Shown in pieces: positions 16,034-22,970 of a stretch of DNA of 22,970 nt; position 1 is the first letter of the stretch, and every line of letters begins with the position of its first letter. The DNA is taken from contig DBBT01000098.1 of assembly GCA_002292345.1 (NCBI GenBank), positions 1-22,970 on the forward strand, read 5' to 3'. The position numbers and the translations under genes are program-made. The stretch is from Opitutia bacterium UBA977 (lineage in GTDB: Bacteria; Verrucomicrobiota; Verrucomicrobiia; Opitutales; Coraliomargaritaceae). The notes beneath the pieces are model-generated. The model saw nothing but the letters and a program-made list of their open reading frames with translations. It had not been told where the DNA came from and did not search any database.

Positions 16034-17572
16034 ATGAGTAAGCACTTCTACATTACCACCGCAATCGACTACGCAAATGGCGCGCCGCACCTTGGCCATG
16101 CCTACGAAAAAGTGCTGACAGATATCGTCGCGCGCTTTCGTCGCCTACAAGGCGACTCGGTTAAGTTTGTCACCGGCCTCGATGAACACGGTCAAAAGGT
16201 GCAAATGTCAGCGCAGAAACAGGGTGTCGAGCCACAGGCATTTTGCGATGGTCACGCTGCAGTTTTTCAGGGCCTTTGCGAGCGCTTAGAGATCACCAAC
16301 GACGATTACATCCGCACCACAGAGCCGCGTCATAAAAAAGTCGTTTGCGAGATTCTGCAGACATTATTTGATCAAGGTTTGATCTATAAGGCAGACTACA
16401 ACGGCTACTATAGTCAGCGCCAGGAGCAGTTCGTCACTGAGAAGGAAAAGGTCGATGGCAAGTGGCCAGAGATATTCGGTGAAGTGGAGGAAGTCGTAGA
16501 GACTAACTATTTCTTTAAACTCGCGCAGTATCAGGACTGGTTGGTCGAAACGATCGAGCAGAATACAGAGATCATCTATCCGCGCTTCCGTAGTGCCGAT
16601 GTGCTGCAGTTTCTCAAAAAAGAGCCGCTCAACGATCTCTGTATTTCTCGGCCGAAGACGCGTCTGGAATGGGGTATTGAACTTCCATTCGACTCGGAGT
16701 ATGTGACATATGTGTGGTTCGACGCGTTGACTAACTATATTACTGCAGCGGGCTACGGCACCGATGAGTTCGAAAAGAATTGGCCAGCTGATTACCATGT
16801 CATTGGTAAAGATATTTTGGTGCCACCGCACGCGGTTTACTGGCCAATCATGCTCAAGGCATTGAACCTTGAATTACCGAAGCATTTTCTCGTCCATGGC
16901 TGGTGGTTGAGCTCAGGTGCAAAGATGTCCAAGAGTACTGGCGAAGTGGTTGATCCGCTTGATTTGATCGAGCAGTTTGGCACCGATGCATTCCGTTATT
17001 TCGTGACTCGTGAGATGAATGTCGGACAAGACAGTGAATTTTCAATTGAGCTCTTTATGAGCCGTTACAATAGTGACCTTGCTAACGATTTGGGTAATTT
17101 AGTCAGCCGCTTACTCAACATGGGTAGTCGTTACTCCGAGGGTAAAGTGCCCGCGGCATCTGTTGATGAGCAACCAGAGCAAGACCTTAAGGGTCTGTGG
17201 CAAAAGACTCATGGTGAACTAATCCCATTGTTCGAAGGGTTTCAGTTTCACAAGGCTTTGGAGCGGATATTTACGTTCATTTCAGGCATTAATAAATACG
17301 CCGAAACACGTGCGCCGTGGAAGTTGGCTAAGTCGGAGGCGCCTGAAGACCAGGCGAAGCTGCAAACCTCGCTGGCCTACATGGCTGAAGCTTTACGCCT
17401 TGGCGTTGTCATGCTCACACCGGTGATGCCAGCGATTTCTGATAAGGTACGTGCCTTGGTAGGCGCGGATAATTTTGATCGCCTCGAAGGTCAACTTGAG
17501 TGGGGCAATACCCTCGAAGGCAAAACCCTCGGCGAAAAGACGATTCTCTTTCCCCGTCCGGAAAAGAACTAG
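16034..17572 (+). CDS. metG: Methionyl-tRNA synthetase
   Basis: Charges tRNA-Met with methionine in the cytosol; essential. From the ATG at 16034 it has 512 residues. An in-frame start at 15962 would add 24 residues ahead of the conserved MSKHFYITTAIDYANG. Class I signatures: HIGH-type H19-L-G-H22 and KMSKS at 297-301 (AKMSKSTGEVVDP). The connective-peptide region (about 116-160), which in many MetRS enzymes holds one or two Cys zinc knuckles, reads YNGYYSQRQEQFVTEKEK and has no CxxC pairs, so this is a zinc-free form. The C-terminal anticodon-binding helical domain is present (RAPWKLAKSE), but the Trbp111-like tRNA-binding domain found in longer MetG proteins is absent. The function is certain. 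Spacing of 76 bp from the exported nuclease-like gene leaves open whether it shares that transcript. Confidence 0.97.
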   Translation: MSKHFYITTAIDYANGAPHLGHAYEKVLTDIVARFRRLQGDSVKFVTGLDEHGQKVQMSAQKQGVEPQAFCDGHAAVFQGLCERLEITNDDYIRTTEPRHKKVVCEILQTLFDQGLIYKADYNGYYSQRQEQFVTEKEKVDGKWPEIFGEVEEVVETNYFFKLAQYQDWLVETIEQNTEIIYPRFRSADVLQFLKKEPLNDLCISRPKTRLEWGIELPFDSEYVTYVWFDALTNYITAAGYGTDEFEKNWPADYHVIGKDILVPPHAVYWPIMLKALNLELPKHFLVHGWWLSSGAKMSKSTGEVVDPLDLIEQFGTDAFRYFVTREMNVGQDSEFSIELFMSRYNSDLANDLGNLVSRLLNMGSRYSEGKVPAASVDEQPEQDLKGLWQKTHGELIPLFEGFQFHKALERIFTFISGINKYAETRAPWKLAKSEAPEDQAKLQTSLAYMAEALRLGVVMLTPVMPAISDKVRALVGADNFDRLEGQLEWGNTLEGKTLGEKTILFPRPEKN

Positions 17573-17667
17573 GCTTCGCGACAATTAGTGTGCTGTAGGT
17601 AGTACCCTGTTTCTATCTAATTTTAGAAGACTTTGTAGCCTACTTTCTCGACAAGCGCAGTAGTAGC

Positions 17668-17685
17668 AGCGGCACGCGTGCCGCT
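17668..17685. repeat. 18-bp perfect palindrome AGCGGCACGCGTGCCGCT
   Basis: A perfect GC-rich palindrome 96 bp after metG. With only TTT following on the plus strand it would be a weak terminator. It could also be a dyad protein-binding site or part of an intergenic repeat family. Confidence 0.6.
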
Positions 17686-17849
17686 TTGATCGGTAGCATG
17701 GCCATATTCGTCGCGGGCCACAGCTTATGGCAGAATATCTAGGCGCCGCTGCGCGGACGTGAGCTCAGGTAAGGGGCGCAGATTGTTTGCGTTGAGGCGC
17801 AGGTTGGTCGCGCTATTTTTATGCGACTTTATTCGGCCTTTTTTTGTAT

Positions 17850-17865
17850 TGGCATGCGGTGTGCT
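17850..17865 (+). promoter_or_regulatory. Possible sigma-54 (-24/-12) promoter of amt1
   Basis: TGGCATGCGGTGTGCT matches the consensus TGGCAC-N5-TTGCW with two mismatches and keeps the diagnostic GG and GC at the exact 10-bp spacing. It would start a transcript about 100 nt before the amt1 ATG. Sigma-54 control is common for amt-glnK in other phyla, but whether this organism has RpoN cannot be seen here. Confidence 0.35.
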
Positions 17866-17975
17866 AAGTTGGTTGGTGTTCGTTCTTATTGACGGGCTCA
17901 GTCGGTCCTCTCGTTTTGGGGGTGACTGGACTCAATTCCTACAAAACCAAAAAACAACTAGACTAAAATAGAATC

Positions 17976-19370
17976 ATGAAGATTAAGAAAACCCTTCTCG
18001 CTTTGCTGCTCGGCAGCTCGGCGTTTTTGTTTGCCGGAAGTCTCGGCGCACAGGAACTCCCTGTTATTGAAACTGCTGAAGTTGTTGAAGCTGTTACCGA
18101 TGCGATTTCCTTTGATGACGGCTACGCCGCATTTATGGAAACACCCGGTGCTGCCTTCTTCACGATCAGTAATCTCTGGCTGCTAATTGCGGCTGCTCTG
18201 GTGTTTATCATGCACCTGGGCTTCGCGACTGTTGAATCTGGCCTCGGCCAAGCTAAGAACACGGTCAACATTCTGTTCAAGAATGTATTTATCATCTGCA
18301 TGGGTCTGTTGACGTATGCGTTGTGGGGCTTCAACGCGATGTATCCCGGTGATGCATGGACGATTGGTGGCTTCTTTGCATCTGGATCCTGGTTCGATGT
18401 GACTGCGTCTGTGGACCTGATGACTGCTGAGTATGCTGATTACACATGGTATACAGACTTCATCTTCCAAGGCATGTTCGCTGCGACTGCGGCAACGATC
18501 GTCTCTGGTGCGGTTGCTGAGCGCGTCAAGCTCTCTTCTTTCATGATTTTCGCAACATTGCTGGTGATGTTCGCATATCCGATCACTGGTTCGTGGCAGT
18601 GGGGTGGCGGCTGGCTCGCAGAGCGTGGCTTCTACGATTTCGCTGGTTCTTCACTGGTACACGCTTTTGGAGGTTTTGCTGCCTTGGCTTGCGTAATGGT
18701 GCTCGGCCCTCGTGCTGGTAAGTATATTAACGGTCAGATTCGTCCGATCCTTGGACACAGTATGCCACTCGCTACAATCGGTGTCTTCCTCCTCTTCCTT
18801 GGTTGGTTCGGTTTCAATGGTGGTTCGGTTCTCAATGCAGACCCATTCCTCGTCTCTCTGGTCTTCGTAACCACAGCACTCGCTGCTGCGGCTGGTGGTC
18901 TAGGCGCAATGTTCACTTCTTGGTTGTTCCTTAAGAAACCTGACCTCTCGATGGCACTCAATGGTATCCTTGCGGGTCTGGTCGGCATCACTGCTGGTGC
19001 TGACTCCATTATGCCAGCTTATGCGATTCTTACTGGCCTCATCGCTGGCATCCTCGTCGTGTTCTCGATCATCTTCTTTGATAAGGTCAAAATTGATGAT
19101 CCAGTCGGTGCGATCTCCGTGCACGGTGTCTGTGGTATTTTCGGCACACTTGCTGTCGCGCTCTTCAGTGACGCTGCCGGATTCGGTATCCAGCTGATCG
19201 GCACACTTTCGGTTAGTGCCTTCGCTTTTATCTTCGCCTACGTCGTCTTCAGTATCCTGAAGGTAGCCATGGGGGTACGTGTTTCTCCTGAGGAAGAGGC
19301 CGAAGGTCTCGATATCGGTGAGCACGGTCAAGAAGCCTATCCTGACTTTGGTGCAGCACGCACTCGCTAA
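17976..19370 (+). CDS. amt: Ammonium transporter Amt (first copy)
   Basis: A trimeric inner-membrane channel that moves ammonium or ammonia into the cell. It has 464 residues. A signal peptide (about 1-25, ending GSLGAQE) is followed by an acidic periplasmic extension of about 45 residues, then TM1 with LWLLIAAALVFIMHLGF. The family motif GFATVESGLGQAKNTVNIL is present. The two pore histidines are H229 (SLVHAFGG) and H383 (SVHGVCGI), and eleven spans are expected. The C-terminal cytoplasmic tail (EEEAEGLDIGEHGQEAYPDF) is the type that couples pores and responds to PII. The N-terminal half differs clearly from the second Amt, so this is not a recent duplicate. glnK1 follows 43 bp later and almost certainly controls it. 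Confidence 0.96.
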   Translation: MKIKKTLLALLLGSSAFLFAGSLGAQELPVIETAEVVEAVTDAISFDDGYAAFMETPGAAFFTISNLWLLIAAALVFIMHLGFATVESGLGQAKNTVNILFKNVFIICMGLLTYALWGFNAMYPGDAWTIGGFFASGSWFDVTASVDLMTAEYADYTWYTDFIFQGMFAATAATIVSGAVAERVKLSSFMIFATLLVMFAYPITGSWQWGGGWLAERGFYDFAGSSLVHAFGGFAALACVMVLGPRAGKYINGQIRPILGHSMPLATIGVFLLFLGWFGFNGGSVLNADPFLVSLVFVTTALAAAAGGLGAMFTSWLFLKKPDLSMALNGILAGLVGITAGADSIMPAYAILTGLIAGILVVFSIIFFDKVKIDDPVGAISVHGVCGIFGTLAVALFSDAAGFGIQLIGTLSVSAFAFIFAYVVFSILKVAMGVRVSPEEEAEGLDIGEHGQEAYPDFGAARTR

Positions 19371-19380
19371 TTAAGCCTAG

Positions 19381-19752
<372 letters not shown>

Positions 19753-19780
19753 TCTGAACTGATTCAGTTCTTGATATTTC

Positions 19781-19815
19781 ACCGGTCATCCCTTCGAGGG
19801 TGGCCGGTTTTTTTT
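19781..19815 (+). terminator. Intrinsic terminator after glnK1
   Basis: ACCGGTCATCC (19781-19791) pairs with GGGTGGCCGGT (19798-19808) through two G-T wobbles around a CTTCGA loop, and eight T residues (19808-19815) follow. It separates amt1-glnK1 from amt2-glnK2, although read-through would still join them. Confidence 0.9.
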
Positions 19816-19828
19816 GATCTGTTGGTGG

Positions 19829-19848
19829 CCTCGATCGTGAGATCGGGG
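19829..19848. repeat. Stem-loop upstream of amt2
   Basis: CCTCGATC and GATCGGGG (one G-T pair) flank the loop GTGA, 107 bp before the amt2 ATG. No T-run follows. It may fall in the amt2 leader or upstream of its promoter; function unknown. Confidence 0.4.
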
Positions 19849-19954
19849 AGCGTTCGCAATTACCTGCATGCAGAGGAGTAAAAAATAACTTGTTCAATGC
19901 GGCGGTTTAACATTATTTATCTGCGAACTATCTAATAACTGACTACAAATAGAG

Positions 19955-21277
19955 ATGAAAAACACCCATTATTTAATCTTATTCCTGCTGCTGTCGTTGG
20001 CACCAGGCTTTTTATACGGCCAAGACGCTGGACTAACAGCAGTCGCCGAGCAGTTGGCGGAGGTCACTGCAACCGCTGATAGTGGCAACACAGCGTGGAT
20101 GTTAACTGCCACGGTGCTGGTGCTGTTTATGACGCTGCCCGGCTTGGCCCTGTTCTACGGCGGCCTGGTTCGTGCACAGAACGTCTTGTCGGTGCTAATG
20201 CACTGCTTCGCGATCGCCTGTTTGGCGTCAGTGATGTGGGTACTGTGTCTGTACACGATGGCGTTCTCGGATGGATGTGCGTGGCTAGGCGATATGCAGC
20301 ATCTCGGTCTAAAAGGGATCACGACTGCGGACTTGAGTGGTGATATTCCCGAGTCCGTGTTCATCATGTTCCAGATGACTTTTGCGATCATCACGCCAGG
20401 TCTGATTGTTGGAGCGTTTGTGGAGCGTATGAAATTCAGTGCAATCCTGCTGTTTACTGCGCTTTGGCTTGTGTTCGTCTATGCACCCGTCACCCACTGG
20501 GTATGGGGCGGTGGTTGGCTGCAGGGACGTGGTGTGATCGATCTCGCTGGTGGTATCGTGGTGCATGCCACTGCAGGTGTCTCTGCGTTATTGCTGGCTA
20601 AATTTGTGGGTCCACGCGCGGACTTTCCCAAAAAGCTTCATATCCCACATAGCCCCGGTCTGGTAATGATTGGTGCGTCGATGCTTTGGGTCGGTTGGTT
20701 TGGCTTCAATGCTGGTAGCCAGCTTGCAGCGAATGAGTCTGCAGGCATGACGATGTTGGTCACACATATTTCCGCAGCGGTTGCGAGTTTGACCTGGATG
20801 GTGATCGAGTGGAAGAAGACTGGTAAGCCTGGTCTCGTCGGTATCGTGACTGGTATGGTCGCTGGTTTGGCCTCGATTACTCCAGCATCTGGTAATGTGG
20901 GCCCGCTTGGTGCAGTGTTGATTGGCCTGATGGCCGGCTCCATCTGCTACTTCGCTTGTGGTTTTGTTAAAAGTAAACTCAAGATCGACGACACACTCGA
21001 CGTGTTCGCGGTGCACGGTGTCGGTGGTATCATGGGCACGATCATGGTGGCTGTATTCGGCACGGCAGCCTTTGGCGGCACAGGTGTGGATGACATGGTC
21101 GGTCAACTTGGCACGCAGATCTACGCTGTGGCCGTGGTCATTGCATGGTCTGCAGTTGTAACAACAATCATCGTGTTTGTCTGTAAGAAGACCACCGGCC
21201 TGCGCGTTGATCAAGAGGTGGAACATACTGGCCTTGATCTCGCTGAGCATGGTGAGACTGCTTACCACTTCGAGTAA
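19955..21277 (+). CDS. amtB: Ammonium transporter AmtB (second copy)
   Basis: A second ammonium channel, 440 residues, of the classical AmtB type. The signal peptide (about 1-22, ending FLYGQ) is followed by a short periplasmic segment and TM1 with TLPGLALFYGGLVRAQNVLS, the best-known Amt signature, which the first copy lacks. Pore histidines are H204 (IVVHATAG) and H354 (AVHGVGGI). The region APVTHWVWGGGWL and the tail EHTGLDLAEHGETAYHFE are family-typical, the tail being the PII-responsive C-terminus. It starts 139 bp after the glnK1 terminator and 48 bp before glnK2, so it probably has its own promoter. Having two different Amts suggests different affinities or conditions of use; this is inference. 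Confidence 0.97.
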   Translation: MKNTHYLILFLLLSLAPGFLYGQDAGLTAVAEQLAEVTATADSGNTAWMLTATVLVLFMTLPGLALFYGGLVRAQNVLSVLMHCFAIACLASVMWVLCLYTMAFSDGCAWLGDMQHLGLKGITTADLSGDIPESVFIMFQMTFAIITPGLIVGAFVERMKFSAILLFTALWLVFVYAPVTHWVWGGGWLQGRGVIDLAGGIVVHATAGVSALLLAKFVGPRADFPKKLHIPHSPGLVMIGASMLWVGWFGFNAGSQLAANESAGMTMLVTHISAAVASLTWMVIEWKKTGKPGLVGIVTGMVAGLASITPASGNVGPLGAVLIGLMAGSICYFACGFVKSKLKIDDTLDVFAVHGVGGIMGTIMVAVFGTAAFGGTGVDDMVGQLGTQIYAVAVVIAWSAVVTTIIVFVCKKTTGLRVDQEVEHTGLDLAEHGETAYHFE

Positions 21278-21304
21278 CTAACATTTCAAGTTTCACATCA
21301 TTAA

Positions 21305-21664
<360 letters not shown>

Positions 21665-21706
21665 GCGTTTACATGGGCGGTTAAGCGGCTGTGTACTAAG
21701 GTAAAG

Positions 21707-21747
21707 CTTGCGATTTAGAACCGCAAGGTACTCGCCGTAATTCGCAA
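21707..21747. repeat. Overlapping inverted repeats after glnK2
   Basis: CTTGCG (21707-21712) can pair with CGCAAG (21722-21727), or its overlap TTGCGA (21708-21713) with TCGCAA (21742-21747). The two pairings exclude each other. No T-run follows, so it is not a standard terminator. Confidence 0.35.
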
Positions 21748-21780
21748 TGCCGCAGTTGAGCTGTCCGTAAATGATCGTAG

Positions 21781-22797
21781 ATGTCTAGTAAAATAAAAAC
21801 GGCTACAAGCAGGCAAAGTGGCGAATCTCCCAAGGGAGATGATGCGACCTCGGGGAAGGTGTCTCGACCGAGAGCTTCTGGCCGACGCACTTCTAGGCGG
21901 AAGAAGCCCTCCCACGTGTCCTTACTTTTAGGAGTACGGGTGCGTCGAAAGTCTTTGTATCTGGCGCTGATCAATCTGGCAGGGCTGATGCTGCTGCTTT
22001 TTGCGCTCTTATTGTATGCCTTTTGGCTATACACACAGGAGACGGGCGTGCGCGCAGTGTTACCCTCTGAAGGACAAGCAAATCAGAGCCAGGCAATGGA
22101 GGCCTCGGAAGATTTGCTGGCAACCACATCAGTATCCGCCGCAGACGACGGGGAATTGTTGTCGTTAGGGTTTATTTTAGAGAAATATCGGACTGCCTCT
22201 GGATTGTCTGAGGTGCAGGATGTTATTCTGCAAGGAAACTACATCGAAGATGGTCTTGAATCTAGGCTGAAGTTACTCGCGAAGTTACCTCGGTTGGTGA
22301 GTAAGACCGTCGAAGACGATGCCATAAAAATGGTTTACAGTTACGATGGTAAAACCGCTAGACTTAAAATCGAAGATGGCGAGGGGACCATAGAGCAGCA
22401 GGTGCTAACCGAACTGGTTGATCAGAAGGCGCTCTTTTTAGAGGGAGCGGTGTTGGCCTTAGCCTCGAATCAGTTGCCAGATGTGCTAGTTTATACGCGG
22501 GAAGAGGACCAGACCTTTGAGGGCCAAACATACTGGACCATTCAGAGTCGACTATCCGCTCAGGACTCGGTCATTCATTTGCTGGATACGGAGACAGGCT
22601 TGGAGCGCGTTCGTTTTATTTATTTCGAGCATGACGGGGAGCGGCAGCAGTTGTCGCTCCAGTTGTCGGATTACCGTCAGCAAGGAGAAGCTAAATTACC
22701 ATTCGGCTATACGCTCAAGTTAAATGGTGAACTCCGCAGCGAAACAAAGCTCGACTCAATTCAATTGAATCGAGGTCTGATGCGCTGGATGTTCTAA
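21781..22797 (+). CDS. Membrane-anchored protein with possible LolA-like exported domain
   Basis: Function not recognised. It has 338 residues. Residues 1-58 are basic and low-complexity (RRTSRRKKPS) and should be cytoplasmic. One strong span (about 59-83, LALINLAGLMLLLFALLLYAF) anchors it with the remaining about 255 residues outside. The exported part is acidic and predicted mostly beta, with phrases such as MVYSYDGKTARLKIEDG, SVIHLLDTETGLERVRFIYF and EAKLPFGYTLKLNGEL. The order (query sheet strands, then a statement about a degree of change and a final beta hairpin) recalls LolA/LolB-like lipoprotein-carrier folds seen in uncharacterised exported proteins. That resemblance is an impression from pattern, not a shown homology. 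It follows glnK2 by 116 bp and may or may not share its transcript. ATG at 21781. Confidence 0.75.
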   Translation: MSSKIKTATSRQSGESPKGDDATSGKVSRPRASGRRTSRRKKPSHVSLLLGVRVRRKSLYLALINLAGLMLLLFALLLYAFWLYTQETGVRAVLPSEGQANQSQAMEASEDLLATTSVSAADDGELLSLGFILEKYRTASGLSEVQDVILQGNYIEDGLESRLKLLAKLPRLVSKTVEDDAIKMVYSYDGKTARLKIEDGEGTIEQQVLTELVDQKALFLEGAVLALASNQLPDVLVYTREEDQTFEGQTYWTIQSRLSAQDSVIHLLDTETGLERVRFIYFEHDGERQQLSLQLSDYRQQGEAKLPFGYTLKLNGELRSETKLDSIQLNRGLMRWMF

Positions 22798-22832
22798 TTT
22801 GGAGCATTGCTGGGATTGTTTCTTGCCGTCGC

Positions 22833-22970
22833 CTACAAGATGCCTTTTTGCTGCATCTTCTTGAGTTGGTTGGCGTCAACCACGTCGGGCGCGCGTTTGT
22901 CTTTGCCGGCGGTCTTGTTGTAGCGGCCAGTGACTTTGTCCTTCTCGTAGCGAGTGAAACCGTGCTTCTC
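22833..22970 (-). CDS. C-terminal end of an unrecognised basic protein (cut by window edge)
   Basis: Read on the minus strand, the last 45 codons of an open frame end in TAG at 22835-22833. The visible peptide is Lys/Arg-rich (KHGFTRYEKDKVTGRYNK, then KRAPDVVDANQLKKMQQKGIL). No stop interrupts it up to the window edge, and its codon use looks coding. Convergent with the preceding gene, 35 bp apart, with no terminator hairpin visible between them. No family can be named from this fragment. Confidence 0.6.
   Translation of the reverse strand, partial: EKHGFTRYEKDKVTGRYNKTAGKDKRAPDVVDANQLKKMQQKGIL

Larger units (their letters stand above)
17573..17975. other. Intergenic region, metG / amt1 (403 bp)
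   Basis: Holds several short inverted repeats, the 18-bp palindrome at 17668-17685 and a possible sigma-54 element at 17850-17865. A GTG-initiated 70-codon frame (17759-17971) encodes a hydrophobic, Arg-rich peptide and ends 4 bp before amt1; I do not call it a gene. TAAAAT at 17964-17969 could be a -10 box, but it is so close to the ATG that the transcript would be almost leaderless, and no -35 partner is visible. Confidence 0.5.

Noticed and set aside
17581..17660. Cluster of short inverted repeats that looked tRNA-like
   Set aside because: Arms are 4-5 bp, with no T-loop consensus and no anticodon arm; probably chance or a weak 3' structure.
17759..17971. 70-codon hydrophobic frame just before amt1
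   Set aside because: GTG start, no conserved motif, and it would cover the region expected to hold the amt1 promoter and leader. Conservation would be needed to revive it.
18900..19331. 143-codon minus-strand frame inside amt1
   Set aside because: Antisense shadow of a gene with a clear family.
20588..21268. 226-codon minus-strand frame inside amtB
   Set aside because: Long, but His/Thr/Asp-rich composition follows from the antisense of hydrophobic codons; no motif.

Overview
The window is an ordinary stretch of bacterial chromosome with about 17 protein genes, two of them cut by the window ends. Every gene looks housekeeping or metabolic. No transposase, phage gene, CRISPR array, rRNA or convincing tRNA is visible. 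Base composition looks moderate, and none of the start codons inspected has a clear Shine-Dalgarno sequence. Together with the FucP-type sugar permease, the doubled amt-glnK module and a methionyl-tRNA synthetase lacking the usual zinc-knuckle cysteines, this suggests a Gram-negative of the PVC/Verrucomicrobiota group, perhaps a marine Opitutae. That assignment is inference; no phylogenetic marker was compared.

Layout. 1-820 (minus): a DEAD-box RNA helicase cut by the left edge, preceded in the same operon by a small S4 RNA-binding protein. 1022-2581 (plus): a HEAT-repeat/THUMP-like/methyltransferase fusion that probably modifies RNA. 2724-4268 (minus): a FucP-like sugar:proton symporter with its terminator. 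4510-6276 (plus): parA/soj followed by xerC, i.e. chromosome segregation and dimer resolution, with no parB here. 6481-8772 (minus): two tandem SPFH/prohibitin membrane proteins. 9100-11436 (minus): a CHASE-domain hybrid histidine kinase. 11743-12765 (plus): queG. 12909-13730 (plus): mscS with a strong terminator. 13922-15957 (plus): a small unknown membrane protein and an exported endonuclease/exonuclease/phosphatase-family protein, closely followed by metG (16034-17572).

17976-21664 (plus) is a nitrogen block: amt1-glnK1, a strong terminator, then amt2-glnK2. The Amt proteins carry ammonium across the inner membrane. The PII proteins, whose T-loops are identical, should gate them according to cell nitrogen state. 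The two Amts come from visibly different subfamilies, whereas the two PII genes are close paralogues. A possible sigma-54 -24/-12 element lies upstream of amt1. The window ends with a membrane-anchored protein that may have a LolA-like exported domain (21781-22797) and, convergent with it, the tail of an unrecognised basic protein.

Nothing here amounts to a clearly new system. The most useful leads are the duplicated amt-glnK module with separable transcription, the HEAT-methyltransferase fusion, the SPFH pair without a protease neighbour, the unknown membrane protein paired with an exported nuclease-like protein, and the absence of Shine-Dalgarno signals.
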